A DNA stretch of 64,000 nt from contig WSXU01000004.1 in the NCBI GenBank assembly GCA_009773455.1, forward strand, positions 89,263 to 153,262, in the 5' to 3' direction. Source of the stretch: Bacteroidota bacterium. Lineage in GTDB: Bacteria; Bacteroidota; Bacteroidia; Bacteroidales; Lentimicrobiaceae. Position numbers and translations under genes: made by a program. This document shows, piece by piece, positions 17,769-27,649 of this stretch; the stretch's first letter is position 1; the number at the start of each line of letters is the position of its first letter. The notes under the pieces were generated by a model that saw nothing but the letters and a program-made list of their open reading frames with translations, searched no databases and was not told where the DNA came from.

Positions 17769-18218
17769 ATGAAAATTCCGCTCATTTTGCTCATTGGCAT
17801 CATCCCGGCCCTGCTTTTCTCGTGTCACGATGAAAAAACCGATGTCCCCATCAAAAAAGCCATCTATACCAATATTGACAGGGAGCATTACCATGAAACC
17901 GACAGTTTGTTTTTCGGCCTGAAGAATTTGCTTGATTCACCGGCCTATTTTTACGTGTGTAGCGGGTATCCGAAACCAATCCCGGAAATTGAAAAACTTG
18001 AAAAGAATATCTGGCTTATCGAAAGGTCACCCCTGTGTAACGATTTTTCAAGCTATTGCTGCGGTGAGTTTATAAAGACCGGAACCATCGGCGATGCCAT
18101 TACGCTTGAAGGCCTGGAAGCAGGAACATACAGACTAAAATTTACTTTTTCAATCTATAATTCAGAAAACCAGCCTGTTAATTACGAGTCGAGATCTGAA
18201 AATTTTTATATTGACTAA
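17769..18218 (+). CDS. Putative lipoprotein of unknown function
   Basis: 149 aa. Signal sequence with lipobox LLFSC (Cys19), so predicted to be lipid-anchored. The mature part is a small beta-rich domain with four further cysteines (YVCSGYP, PLCNDFSSYCCGEF) and a closing EAGTYRLKFTFSIY strand pair, reminiscent of an Ig-like or intracellular-proteinase-inhibitor-like sandwich. No family I can name. Lies 120 bp after the MuiA-like gene. Confidence 0.7.
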   Translation: MKIPLILLIGIIPALLFSCHDEKTDVPIKKAIYTNIDREHYHETDSLFFGLKNLLDSPAYFYVCSGYPKPIPEIEKLEKNIWLIERSPLCNDFSSYCCGEFIKTGTIGDAITLEGLEAGTYRLKFTFSIYNSENQPVNYESRSENFYID

Positions 18219-18344
18219 GTTCTGATAAGCTGATTACAAACCTGAATGCCACTTTCAGGAGATGGTATATGTGTTTATTACTATTTCAGGCGTAATATTT
18301 GTTACCGGAATACATTAAATCACCCTCCTGTAAATTTTTCCCGG

Positions 18345-19187
18345 ATGAAAGCAACATTCTTTTTCCTGTTAATTCTGCCGTTCTGCATTTCTGTATCACA
18401 TGCACAAAAATCAGCCGGAAAAAAACACATTGTAACGGTAATTGATATGAAGAACGGCCTGCCTGTAAAAGGTGCTGAGGTTACCCTGACATCCATAACT
18501 GAAGCACGTGATGTTTACACGGAAGTCAAGCTAACCGATAATTCCGGAAAGTGTGGTTTCAACATTCATTTCCTCCCCAACACCGAATACGGAGTTTTTG
18601 CCGCTAAAAAAGGGTACGTAGGCTACCTGGCCATGAACCCGGTTAAAATTTCCAGGTATGACGCAGCAATAACCCATGATTCACCCGAAGAAATCAAGCT
18701 ATACCTGACCTCCGATTCAATGCACCAGGTTGAATTCTACCGGAAAACGGAAGTACGCTATGAAATTCCTGACCTGATAACTCTGTTAAAGTCCGGCAAT
18801 TTCCATGGTGGTATCCCATTGCTGTATTGGAATGATATTCCGCAACTGCTGGTTGTTGGCAATGACAAGACCATGATCAGCAGATACCCGTCAAACCCGC
18901 TTTCCTCATCGGCCTCCGAGGCTCCGTTGGGTATGGTGGCTTTATGGTTGATCGAATCGGTCAGAATTGCCGAAGGTAACCGGTTGATTCTCCCCTGGCA
19001 AAGGTTTCCTTCGCTGAACCCGGTGATCAGGAATATGAATGACAATGATATCAGTGCTGACATACCCGGAACCATGCAAAAAGTATTTGTAGCCTACAGT
19101 AAATGGTGGGAAAGTGTTAAAAAAACGGATTCATCGCATGGCTGCAGGGTCAATCCATTGGAAGGAACAGGAATGTGTTGGCAATGA
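18345..19187 (+). CDS. Secreted protein with transthyretin-like/carboxypeptidase-regulatory-like domain
   Basis: 280 aa from the ATG at 18345; an earlier in-frame start at 18246 would prefix a non-signal stretch to a clear signal peptide (MKATFFFLLILPF to SHAQ). The N-terminal region (about 25-130) is a beta-sandwich with TVIDMKNGLPVKGAEVTL and DNSGKCGFNI, the pattern of carboxypeptidase-regulatory-like or Cna-B folds. The C-terminal half (about 140-280) has no motif I recognise and resembles a degenerate plug-like region (IPQLLVVGNDKTMI). Function unknown. Confidence 0.65.
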   Translation: MKATFFFLLILPFCISVSHAQKSAGKKHIVTVIDMKNGLPVKGAEVTLTSITEARDVYTEVKLTDNSGKCGFNIHFLPNTEYGVFAAKKGYVGYLAMNPVKISRYDAAITHDSPEEIKLYLTSDSMHQVEFYRKTEVRYEIPDLITLLKSGNFHGGIPLLYWNDIPQLLVVGNDKTMISRYPSNPLSSSASEAPLGMVALWLIESVRIAEGNRLILPWQRFPSLNPVIRNMNDNDISADIPGTMQKVFVAYSKWWESVKKTDSSHGCRVNPLEGTGMCWQ

Positions 19188-19639
19188 ATTTCGGGCAGGC
19201 ATCAAATCCCATGTTGAATCATCATGCGAAGAAACGTAACAGGTCAGGATTTCAGCCTTCAGACCATATCATCCCATACGTTTTTTCCGGATTATTATCC
19301 GGCCGATCCAGGCGTTATTCGTGAACTCAAAAGTCCAGAAAGGCATAATAATCAGCCCGAAGAAGTTGCAGCAGCAGTAAATTCAGCATAGCATAAATCC
19401 GTTCTGCAAAAACCGGAAGTCTGAAATTTTAACGATTACGACTGCAATTAAAAAACAGAAAAAGCTAATAAAAACAGAAATTCATTTCCGAAAATGTTTA
19501 TATATCTATATCTTTGTATATATAATCAGATATTTTAGTATTTAAATAGAATACTTTAGCCCGATTGGTAGTAGTTTGTGCAGTAGGAGGCGGAAGTCCG
19601 AAACGATGATCCGAACTGGTCTCATAAATAATCAAATTT
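19188..19639. other. Gene-poor stretch
   Basis: No convincing reading frame on either strand. It contains a small inverted repeat CCGGAT-TATT-ATCCGG (19289-19304) without a U tract and an AT-rich segment with a -7 box near its end. Confidence 0.5.
19509..19516 (+). promoter_or_regulatory. Candidate -7 box (TATCTTTG)
   Basis: Exact TAnnTTTG match 123 bp before the SpoIIAA-like gene, inside a TATATA-rich segment. No clear TTG at -33. Confidence 0.4.
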
Positions 19640-20008
19640 ATGGCTATAGCTTTTAATTATATCGTTGAAAATGATCTGTTCAGGGTAAAAGCTTCGGGCA
19701 AAGATGAAAACCTTGAGGAAGTGAATGCTTATGGAATGGTCATTATTAAAGCAGCGCTTGATCATGGATCAGTAAGGGTATTGTGTGATGAATCATGTCT
19801 GGAATACAGCCTTGGCACCATTGACACATTTGAATCAGCCCGCTTTATTTCCCAACATGCCCCTAAAATTGCGAAAATAGCAATCTTATGCAGGGCAGAG
19901 GACTTCGATACTGCAATCTTCTGGGAAACGGTTGCAGTGAACAGGGGCCTGCAGGTAAGGGTATTCAACAGGGCTGATAAGGCAGAGGAATGGTTAAACA
20001 TCTCCTGA
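19640..20008 (+). CDS. STAS/SpoIIAA-like domain protein
   Basis: 122 aa, cytoplasmic. The fold signature (FRVKASGKDENLEEVNAYGMVIIKAA, VLCDESCLEYSLGTIDTFESARFI, IAILCRAEDFDTAIFWETVAVNRG, VRVFNRADKAEEWL) matches small SpoIIAA/SEC14-like proteins that are usually annotated as STAS-like and lack the phosphorylatable serine of true anti-anti-sigma factors. Role unknown, perhaps membrane or lipid related in other members. Confidence 0.65.
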   Translation: MAIAFNYIVENDLFRVKASGKDENLEEVNAYGMVIIKAALDHGSVRVLCDESCLEYSLGTIDTFESARFISQHAPKIAKIAILCRAEDFDTAIFWETVAVNRGLQVRVFNRADKAEEWLNIS

Positions 20009-20111
20009 AATGGTTGACAGTTATCCCTGACATACGTTCAGGTTACGGTGCTATCCGTATAACACCTGCCCGTAAGGAAGTCAGTTTTTCATCACACCAC
20101 ATCGATCTGAT

Positions 20112-20498
20112 ATGCATCCAGTTGATGAATTTATCCTGAACTATCAAGGAAAACAGCGTGAAATCATGTTGTATATCAGTCATCTCCTGCTTGACCAACC
20201 AGGGGTATATGGAAAAATCACCTATAAAATTCCGTTTTTCTATCGCAAAAGCTGGCTGTGTTACCTGAATCCGACCAGGGACGGAGGGATAGAATTTGCC
20301 TTCATCCGTGGCCATGAGCTTTCAAACGATTCAGGGTTGCTTATCTCCCGTGGCCGGAAACAGGTGATGGGGATAACATTCTACGACGTAAGGGAAATCC
20401 CTTACGATTCCATTGCTGAAATCATTCATGAGGCTATATTGCTTGATGAGCAGGCCACAAAAAATCCGAAGTCAGCATCAGACCGGTCCGCTTCATGA
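20112..20498 (+). CDS. DUF1801 family protein (YdhG-like)
   Basis: 128 aa. MHPVDEFILNYQGKQREIMLYISHLL, then ITYKIPFFYRKSWLCYLNP, then GIEFAFIRGHEL, then VMGITFYDVREI is the DUF1801 pattern. The domain has a small alpha/beta fold of unknown role. The C-terminus is a short polar tail. The ATG is followed closely by the family start, supporting this choice. Confidence 0.8.
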   Translation: MHPVDEFILNYQGKQREIMLYISHLLLDQPGVYGKITYKIPFFYRKSWLCYLNPTRDGGIEFAFIRGHELSNDSGLLISRGRKQVMGITFYDVREIPYDSIAEIIHEAILLDEQATKNPKSASDRSAS

Positions 20499-20567
20499 AA
20501 GCTGACCCGGATGTATTGATAATCAGACATTTTTTTAGTAACTTTACTGGAATCAATACCCGAAACC

Positions 20568-21248
20568 ATGAAAACATCTCTCATTGTCCTTTTTCCGGTT
20601 ATGTTGCTTCTAGCACCGTGGCATAGCCATGGGCAGGAAAACTGCCGTGTTCTGAAAACCGGCATATCCGGATCATATACCGGTGATTGCAAAAAGGGGC
20701 TTGCACATGGACAAGGCATCGCTGCCGGAACCGATAGCTACGAGGGTCAGTTTCGCAAAGGGCTTCCGGATGGAACAGGTACCTATAACTGGTCAACCGG
20801 AGAGGTTTATACCGGGCAATGGAAAGAAGGAAAAAGAAACGGGATTGGGAAGTTTATTTATACTGTGGATGAGAAAGACACAATTCTTGATGGGCAATGG
20901 ATAAATGACAAATTTGCAGGCCCGGTCGTTCCCAAACCGTTGATAAAAGCCAAAGAAGGCATTGACAGGTACACCTTCAGGAAGAACGGAACATCCAAAA
21001 ACAGGGTAATGATCAATATCTACCAGAATGGCGCACGTAATGGTGGTATCAGTGATCTTATGATCTCATCCTCCAGCGGCTACGAAAGCACACTTGGTCC
21101 GGCCACCGGATTTGAGGAAATCACCTTCCCGGTGAACATTAAAGTGATGTATACAACACCCAACAAACTGAACACGACCCTGGTCTACGTGAAGTTCGAA
21201 TTTGAAATATCCGAACCCGGAGACTGGACTGTCGACCTGCATAACTGA
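20568..21248 (+). CDS. MORN-repeat protein, secreted
   Basis: 226 aa with a signal peptide (about 1-20, ending SHGQE). Residues about 35-110 hold two to three MORN repeats (YEGQFRKGLPDGTGTY, YTGQWKEGKRNGIGKF), beta-hairpin units that in other proteins bind lipids or serve as scaffolds. The C-terminal 110 residues (from about KPLIKAKEG) form a beta-rich domain with no match I know. It lies 69 bp after the DUF1801 gene. Function unknown. Confidence 0.75.
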   Translation: MKTSLIVLFPVMLLLAPWHSHGQENCRVLKTGISGSYTGDCKKGLAHGQGIAAGTDSYEGQFRKGLPDGTGTYNWSTGEVYTGQWKEGKRNGIGKFIYTVDEKDTILDGQWINDKFAGPVVPKPLIKAKEGIDRYTFRKNGTSKNRVMINIYQNGARNGGISDLMISSSSGYESTLGPATGFEEITFPVNIKVMYTTPNKLNTTLVYVKFEFEISEPGDWTVDLHN

Positions 21249-21557
21249 CCTGCAGTCATAAGTCAATTGCTGATCGAAAACCGAATGTTAAAATCCGGTG
21301 TGGATATTTCGGGATAACGGCATGAAATCAGGCAAAGAAGCGATAACCGAACCACTTCCGTTTTCATCAATTCCGGTTTATTCCTAAAGACGGCAAATTC
21401 ATAAGGTATCTGATATACAGATAACTTCAAACCAGTAGAATACCCTGTATCATTTCACGGAGCATCTGCCCGTGCTTTCCAACAACAGGAAGCCAGCTTT
21501 GTTTTTTATGTACCTTAGCAGGTTACATAAAAGCATTCGCCGGATTAAACAATAAAC
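21249..21557. other. Intergenic stretch
   Basis: No reading frame or RNA recognised. An imperfect inverted repeat TTATGTA-CC / GG-TTACATAA occurs at about 21507-21532, shortly before the LpxR-like gene. Confidence 0.5.
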
Positions 21558-23123
21558 ATGGGCAGGCAGATTACTTTTTTGCTGTTTCTTATACTACCGC
21601 TGGTTTTCTCCTGTCAGCGGCATGATCCCGCAATGCCTGAAACGCCCGGGCCTGTTACCAATCCCAACAAAGAGGTCAAAATTTTCACGACACCGGTAAT
21701 CGCCTTTATATATCCGGATGTTCACCAGACCGATAGCCTGAAAAAAGCCCTGGGAACCGACCGGTATTTTGCATTTTCTGACATGAAAGGCGCTGAATTT
21801 TCGAAGCAGCGGAGCATTGCGGAAAAATACAGGCTTGCCACATGGTCAGGAATTGCTTCAGTGTACAGATTTGTAACTGTGGACGGAACCACTGTTGAAA
21901 TCGACCTGCGCCATTCGCAATCGCCCTGGAAACTGATTATCTTCAACGGCATTGACGCCCCGGTTCTGGCCAATCCGGAGGATGCAGGGAATATTCTGAT
22001 CAGCACATTTAACCTTCGGCCTGAGTATAAAGGGAAACGTATCCGCCAGTCATTACCTGCAACGATACCCGTTGAAACTGCCTTGGTGCAACCCGGAAAT
22101 CCGGTCAATTCTTTTGAATCGATTCCCGGGCTGAAAGAAACGACCCTCAGGCTGGTTATCTTCCCCGGTCAGGCACCCCCTCCATTGCGTAATGAAACCG
22201 CCGGTTTCCGCATTGTTAACAGTTATATAAGTCCCAACCGCCGTTTCTGGCTCGAATTTGACAACGATATGTTTTCAAACACCGACAGGTATTACACCAA
22301 TGGGGTGGTTTTGGGATATTCTTCTCCAGGTCTCACCACCTGGCGATTGAACCGCTTCATGATTAACCGCAACAAAAACAGTGTGGTTCATTCTGCCATC
22401 AGCCTGCATCATGGCATGTTTACACCACTCAATACCAAAGAGCCGCCTCCCCTGGAAAACGACCGCCCTTATGCCTCGACCCTTTACCTAAGGTACAGCC
22501 GGTTTTCAGAAGATGCTGAAGCAGGCATATTGCTTTCGAGTGCTATTGAAGCCGGTATTATCGGTGATGCAGCCCTGGGACAACTGCTTCAGAAAAGTGT
22601 ACATGCGGGTATTCCATCAAACGATGAACCACAGGGATGGGAAACCCAGATTAAAAATGATCTTGTGCTGAACTATACCATCGATATCAGGAAACAACTG
22701 GCTAAAACAGGGAACGCGGAATTATATACAGAGGGGTCGGCCACAGCCGGCACCCTTCATACCAGGGCTGTCATGGGGATTCATGCAGTTGCAGGCCGTT
22801 TTATTCCGGGCCTGACTCCGGTTCCTGAGAATTTCAGCAATTTGACACAAAAAGGCAACAAGTGGCAATACGGGATACGCGGCGGGATTGAAATGCGTAT
22901 GGTCGGTTATGATGCTTCTCTGCAGGGCGGGCTTCTGAACAGGAATAATGTTTTTGCATTGAAACCCGAAGAAATTGAACGGCTTGTGGCTGCCCTGAAT
23001 GTCGGGCTGTTTGCCGGCTATAAAAATTTCGGACTGAGTATATCACAATATTACCTCAGCCCCGAATTCAAATCAGGAAAACAACATTTCTGGGGCCGGA
23101 TAGGATTGAATTACGGGTGGTAA
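21558..23123 (+). CDS. LpxR-like (DUF2219) outer-membrane lipid A deacylase fused to an N-terminal lipoprotein domain
   Basis: 521 aa. Signal sequence with lipobox VFSC (Cys19). Residues about 35-215 are an extra N-terminal domain of unknown type. From about 225 to the end is the LpxR/DUF2219 barrel: WLEFDNDMFSNTDRYYTNGV contains the conserved Asn-Asp and Thr-Asp pairs near the active site, followed by LENDRPYASTLYLRYS and a C-terminal aromatic strand (FWGRIGLNYGW). LpxR removes the 3'-linked acyloxyacyl chain of lipid A at the outer membrane in Salmonella; the same reaction is inferred here. Typical LpxR is about 320 aa, so the N-terminal 200 residues are unusual. Confidence 0.8.
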   Translation: MGRQITFLLFLILPLVFSCQRHDPAMPETPGPVTNPNKEVKIFTTPVIAFIYPDVHQTDSLKKALGTDRYFAFSDMKGAEFSKQRSIAEKYRLATWSGIASVYRFVTVDGTTVEIDLRHSQSPWKLIIFNGIDAPVLANPEDAGNILISTFNLRPEYKGKRIRQSLPATIPVETALVQPGNPVNSFESIPGLKETTLRLVIFPGQAPPPLRNETAGFRIVNSYISPNRRFWLEFDNDMFSNTDRYYTNGVVLGYSSPGLTTWRLNRFMINRNKNSVVHSAISLHHGMFTPLNTKEPPPLENDRPYASTLYLRYSRFSEDAEAGILLSSAIEAGIIGDAALGQLLQKSVHAGIPSNDEPQGWETQIKNDLVLNYTIDIRKQLAKTGNAELYTEGSATAGTLHTRAVMGIHAVAGRFIPGLTPVPENFSNLTQKGNKWQYGIRGGIEMRMVGYDASLQGGLLNRNNVFALKPEEIERLVAALNVGLFAGYKNFGLSISQYYLSPEFKSGKQHFWGRIGLNYGW

Positions 23124-23171
23124 CGGAAGACCTGATTCCTGTTTTTCCGTGTTAGCATTAATTTATATACA

Positions 23172-24311
23172 ATGAATATGATCATCGACTATATAAGGTA
23201 CCTTCTACTTGCTGCAACTGTAATGGTTTCAACCATTACCAATGAAACGCATCCGGTTGCCCAGATCAATGCTCCGGATTCAACATCGGTTACACTTTTG
23301 TTTGCCGGTGACATCATGCAGCATGGCCCCCAGATTGAAGCGGCCTGGAGTGAAGCAGATTCGGCTTACAATTATCAACCGTGTTTCAGTTACATAAAAC
23401 CAATTGTTTCGGCCTACGACATCGCCATCGCCAACCTTGAAGTTACCCTGGCCGGGAAACCCTACACCGGATATCCGCAGTTCAGTGCCCCCGATGCCCT
23501 GGCCGTAGCCATCAGAAATGCAGGCTTCGATGTGCTGGCCACGGCCAACAACCATTGCTGCGACCGTGGCAAAGCAGGACTGATCCGCACCACCCGGGTA
23601 CTTGACAGTCTCAGTTTATTGAGGACCGGCACCTACCGCGACAGCGCCGACATGAAAGATCACCATCCGATGATCCTGAAAAAGAACGATATCACAATAG
23701 CATTACTGAATTATACATACGGCACCAATGGTTTACCGGTGCATGAACCAACGATTGTCAGCCAGATCGACAGCAGCAGAATTTTCAGCGACCTGAAATC
23801 GGCCCGGAAACCGGGTATTGATTTTGTCATTGTCTTCTTTCACTGGGGCAATGAATATCAGTCGCAACCTGCCGCTGAACAGGAAATACTGGCCCGCAGG
23901 TGCCGTGAAAACGGTGCCGACGCAGTGATCGGATCGCACCCGCATGTCATTCAGCCGATGGAGTATATTGCTCCAGATGAAAGAAATCCCATCGGACACC
24001 TGCTGGTATATTCCCTTGGCAATTATGTTTCAAACCAGCGCGACCGGTATAAAGACGGCGGCGCCATGATTGGTTTTACCCTGACAAAAACCTGGAACAG
24101 AAAAACGGTAAGCAATCCGCAATACCATCTCACCTGGGTATATACACCTTATGAAGAGGGCAAAAAGCAATATTATATTCTGCCGGTCAGGCAGTTTGAG
24201 CAAGGATCGACACTTGATTCAGCATCACATGAAAAACTCAGACAATTTGCAGCAGACTCGAGGCAGCTGCTGAATACCGGAAAACTGGCAGTGCCCGAGT
24301 CATTGAAATAA
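23172..24311 (+). CDS. CapA family metallophosphatase-like protein
   Basis: 379 aa, hydrophobic N-terminus (about 5-25) as signal or anchor. CapA motifs are intact: LLFAGDIMQHGPQ, IAIANLEVTLAG, DVLATANNHCCDRGKAG, FVIVFFHWGNEYQ, VIGSHPHVIQPMEY and LVYSLGNYVSNQ. The founding member takes part in poly-gamma-glutamate capsule synthesis or export in Bacillus, but many homologues occur without capB/capC, as here. A role in envelope polymer handling is plausible, not shown. It lies 48 bp after the LpxR-like gene, so an envelope-related operon is likely. Confidence 0.85.
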   Translation: MNMIIDYIRYLLLAATVMVSTITNETHPVAQINAPDSTSVTLLFAGDIMQHGPQIEAAWSEADSAYNYQPCFSYIKPIVSAYDIAIANLEVTLAGKPYTGYPQFSAPDALAVAIRNAGFDVLATANNHCCDRGKAGLIRTTRVLDSLSLLRTGTYRDSADMKDHHPMILKKNDITIALLNYTYGTNGLPVHEPTIVSQIDSSRIFSDLKSARKPGIDFVIVFFHWGNEYQSQPAAEQEILARRCRENGADAVIGSHPHVIQPMEYIAPDERNPIGHLLVYSLGNYVSNQRDRYKDGGAMIGFTLTKTWNRKTVSNPQYHLTWVYTPYEEGKKQYYILPVRQFEQGSTLDSASHEKLRQFAADSRQLLNTGKLAVPESLK

Positions 24312-24449
24312 GCCACATCAGGACCGCAACCTGACTGTGTAATGCAATTTATCCGGCAATTAAGGTAGACGAAAGCTGGTTCCCAAATATTTAAGAATAT
24401 GGAATTCAGCCAATACCTAATGATGGGTATTACAATTCCGGCACATTAC

Positions 24450-27287
24450 TCACTTTCCGGCTGCCTTATCCCGGGCATCCTGTACAATTTTATCTGATTC
24501 CTGACGAGCCTTAACCATCAGGTTATCGCCCTGTTTCTGCGCTTCAGCAACCAGTTTGTCGGCTTTTTCATTGCCTTCCTTTTTCACTTTCTCAGCAGCC
24601 TTTTTCGCCCCTAGTTCGGCAATGGGTCCATTCTTCTTCCCTTCCGCGATCAGCTGATCAGCCCTTTTTACGGATTCAGCTTTAACTTTTGATGCCGATT
24701 CATTGGCCAGCTTCATGATGTCATCGGCCTGCTTCTGTGCATCGGCCAGTATTTTCTGCGCCCTAGCATTGGCTTCTTCGATGTATTTTCCAGCTTCTTC
24801 ACGGACTTTGGCTACAGCCTCCTCTTTTTTCTGCTGTATCTTTTCAGTTATCTGCTGTTTCATTTCCTTTACCGCATCCGAAGCCATGTTTTTCAGGCTG
24901 GTGGTTATCTTCGGGTTGGAAACAGTGCCACCGATCATTACGGCCACCGGAATCACATCTCCGGCGCTGAAATTCGCCCCTTTCTTATTTGCTTCACCGA
25001 TAAGGTTATTCAGCACATTGTTGGCCGCCCCGCCAAATTCCGAACGCGGTATCGAGAGCTGCATCACATATTCCATGGTTTCATCAAAGGAGTTCCACCC
25101 GGAAATGCTGGCTTTGGTTTTACCCATTGCCGTTTCGAACGGTTTCACAAACACCTTTCCATCAACCAGCTCAAAGGACAGATTTATTTTCTCAATGGCC
25201 CATTGCTTTAGCTTATCAATTTTCAGGGCATCGGCCACTTTGGCGAAGGTATTCACATTGGTAAAGGTGAGTGCCGGCGAGCTCAGTTTGCCTCCTCCGT
25301 TAATGGAGGAATAAACCGGCATCATGGTTCCGTCGAGAGAGGTTTTCATGCTTAACTGTGTGCTTATCTTTCCCGATGCCACTCCTGCGATGGGTGCCAG
25401 TTTCTCCATGGTATTGAAGGTATTGAAAGCTTTCTTCACATCCACATCCCTGATGTCGAGCCTGAAATCAACCACCGGCTTACCGGCCTCAGCCGTTGAA
25501 TAGCTTCCGTTTACACCGATGGAGCCATCCAGGGTATTCATGTTCAGATTTTCAAGCAATAGCTGCTGATCTTTCACCCTGAGCATTCCCTTCACATTTT
25601 TTAAATCCATATTGTCATAAATCACCTGCCCGAAAGTAGCATTCATCACGAATTCAATCCCTGCCGGTATCTCAACAATGCCCATGGTTGCCGTATCAGT
25701 GGCACCGGTGGTGCCTGCCGGCTCAGTCATAAAATCGTTCACATTGAAATATGCCGAATTCAGTTGCATGGTGCCTTTAAGGTCGCCTTTATCAAACAAC
25801 CAGGCCACCATATTCTCCAGTTTTCCGCTGGCCGACAAGTCATTCCTGCCGATTTTCGCGTTCAACACCGGCATTTCTGCCACTGCAGGTGAAAGGTTTA
25901 ATCTTGCTTCGCTCACTGAAAGTTTCTCGGGGAATGCGGCTGTTTTATAGACTAACCCTGTGGCGACCAGCTTTCCCTCTGCCTTAAACTGATCTAATTG
26001 CCGGGCTTCGATGGCCGAAAGTTTTCCTTTGGCAAGAATATCTGCATCAAGCAATCCTGAAAGTTCATCCCCCTTTTCGAGCGGATAAAATTTACCAACA
26101 TCGTCAAGGTTCAGTTTGCCAATGATCTTCATATCAATATACGGATCACTCACAGGTGTGCTGGCATAAAGGCGGATATCGACCGGGTTGCCGGCCATTT
26201 CAAGGTGCAGTTTCCTGATGTCAATAATTGTTGCATCAGGGTCACCGGTTGAATTGGTGATGCCTGCCTGCATCGAGATGTTTTCAACGGGTTCGGGAAG
26301 ATCAGGATACCTGAACATCGCATCGGCAATACTGATATCAAGCCCGAAACCAGGCATGGTATTGTCACTGTAAAGCCCTTTCACAAATCCCTTCAGCGAC
26401 AGGCTTCCTTTGGTCCGAACGCTGGCGAAATCCCTGGCATAAACGGCCGGAATCAACGAAAGAAAGCTGCGGAAATCATTCTTAACGGCTTCAAAGGTGA
26501 TGTCCATGTCGTACCCCGCTTCAGGCATGGCGAAGTATCCGGCAGCAAGGAGGTCAAGTTCGTTGAGCTTCAGCGAGGCATCAGGGAAAGTAAATTTCCA
26601 CGTGTTCAGATCTGCCCCTATTTTCGATGTAAGACTTGCATTAGCCTTGCTCAGGTAGCGCACGCCTTCATAATCAACGGTAAGTTCACCGATGGTTGTT
26701 TCCGTGACCAGTTCCGTGAGGTCGGCCGTGAGGTCACCGCTGAGTTCGTGGTTCACCTGCGTGGCAAGAACCAGGGTATTGAGGCTGGCATCCTCATAGA
26801 TGATGGTGCCATCTTTGATTCTGAAGCTGTGCATGGCAATCCTGAATGGCGTGGAGCTCTCCTCTTCCTTTGTGGTGGTTGTATCAGCAGAGGGCTTCAT
26901 GATGTCCCAGTTGGCCCTTCCATCCTGAAGCACCCTGAATTTAAACCGGGGATCGTCCAGTTTTACCGACCTTACCTCATATTGAGACCCACCAAGAACA
27001 CTCATCAGGTCAATTGTCAGTCTCAACTCAGGAACCATCGCCAGGGTATCTTCAGCGAACTCTCCTGAGCCGATAACCGACAGATCGGTTAGCCCCAGCG
27101 AGAAGTCGGGGAAACTCCTGAACAGCGACAGGCTTACCCCTTTGAAATCGAGGGTTGCATTCAGCGATTTATTGGCTTCCGATTTGACTGCTTCGGCTAT
27201 TTTCCCTTTAAAAACAAATGGGAGCAGGATGATTGCCAATAGGATTACCAGGAGAATAATCCCTGAGATTTTTAACGCTTTTTTCAT
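24450..27287 (-). CDS. AsmA-like protein with long C-terminal coiled-coil tail
   Basis: 945 aa from the ATG at 27287, chosen because the signal/anchor (MKKALKISGIILLVILLAIILL) begins there. The N-terminal AsmA domain (about 30-150: IAEAVKSEANKSLNATLDFKGVSL) and the C-terminal AsmA-like region (about 560-800) form the long beta-groove architecture of proteins that move phospholipids between the two membranes or affect outer-membrane assembly. Unusually, the last 140 residues form an Ala/Lys/Glu-rich coiled coil (repeats like KVREEAGKYIEEANARAQK, ILADAQKQADD). Single gene, convergent with the CapA-like gene. Confidence 0.82.
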   Translation of the reverse strand: MKKALKISGIILLVILLAIILLPFVFKGKIAEAVKSEANKSLNATLDFKGVSLSLFRSFPDFSLGLTDLSVIGSGEFAEDTLAMVPELRLTIDLMSVLGGSQYEVRSVKLDDPRFKFRVLQDGRANWDIMKPSADTTTTKEEESSTPFRIAMHSFRIKDGTIIYEDASLNTLVLATQVNHELSGDLTADLTELVTETTIGELTVDYEGVRYLSKANASLTSKIGADLNTWKFTFPDASLKLNELDLLAAGYFAMPEAGYDMDITFEAVKNDFRSFLSLIPAVYARDFASVRTKGSLSLKGFVKGLYSDNTMPGFGLDISIADAMFRYPDLPEPVENISMQAGITNSTGDPDATIIDIRKLHLEMAGNPVDIRLYASTPVSDPYIDMKIIGKLNLDDVGKFYPLEKGDELSGLLDADILAKGKLSAIEARQLDQFKAEGKLVATGLVYKTAAFPEKLSVSEARLNLSPAVAEMPVLNAKIGRNDLSASGKLENMVAWLFDKGDLKGTMQLNSAYFNVNDFMTEPAGTTGATDTATMGIVEIPAGIEFVMNATFGQVIYDNMDLKNVKGMLRVKDQQLLLENLNMNTLDGSIGVNGSYSTAEAGKPVVDFRLDIRDVDVKKAFNTFNTMEKLAPIAGVASGKISTQLSMKTSLDGTMMPVYSSINGGGKLSSPALTFTNVNTFAKVADALKIDKLKQWAIEKINLSFELVDGKVFVKPFETAMGKTKASISGWNSFDETMEYVMQLSIPRSEFGGAANNVLNNLIGEANKKGANFSAGDVIPVAVMIGGTVSNPKITTSLKNMASDAVKEMKQQITEKIQQKKEEAVAKVREEAGKYIEEANARAQKILADAQKQADDIMKLANESASKVKAESVKRADQLIAEGKKNGPIAELGAKKAAEKVKKEGNEKADKLVAEAQKQGDNLMVKARQESDKIVQDARDKAAGK

Positions 27288-27614
27288 ATACTGTCGGGTA
27301 TTTGATTCACAGGAGCCCAACCGGAAACAATAATTAACAATTTGCTGCCAGCCGGAAATAAGGTTTGCTTTAATAACATTGCGATCTGTAAAATGTTGTC
27401 CTTGTTAAGGGCTGAATTCATCACATTTTCATACAAACAACAGAGAAATGTAACCGTTAGCTGTCTATGTATTTCAGGAATGAGGGCATGACGATAATCT
27501 CCGGAATCATAAAACCTGAAAAGAACGGATAAAACTCCGGTATGAAATGCTGGCAGTGAGACTTCCTTCAGGCTGCGCAGCCATGTTAAAATTAAAAAAA
27601 GATACAACCCGCAG
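27288..27614. other. Intergenic stretch upstream of the AsmA-like gene
   Basis: No gene recognised on either strand. It should hold the promoter of the AsmA-like gene, but I see no convincing -7/-33 pair. Confidence 0.5.
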
Positions 27615-27646
27615 AAAAAAAAAGCGCCGGATATTCCGGCGCTTTT
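27615..27646 (-). terminator. Terminator of the DUF349 gene
   Basis: On the minus strand the stem AAAAGCGCCGGA / TCCGGCGCTTTT is followed by nine T residues, a few bases after the stop codon. Confidence 0.92.
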
Positions 27647-27649
27647 CAT

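Noticed and set aside
19289..19304. CCGGAT/ATCCGG inverted repeat as a terminator
   Set aside because: No T tract follows on either strand and no gene ends nearby.
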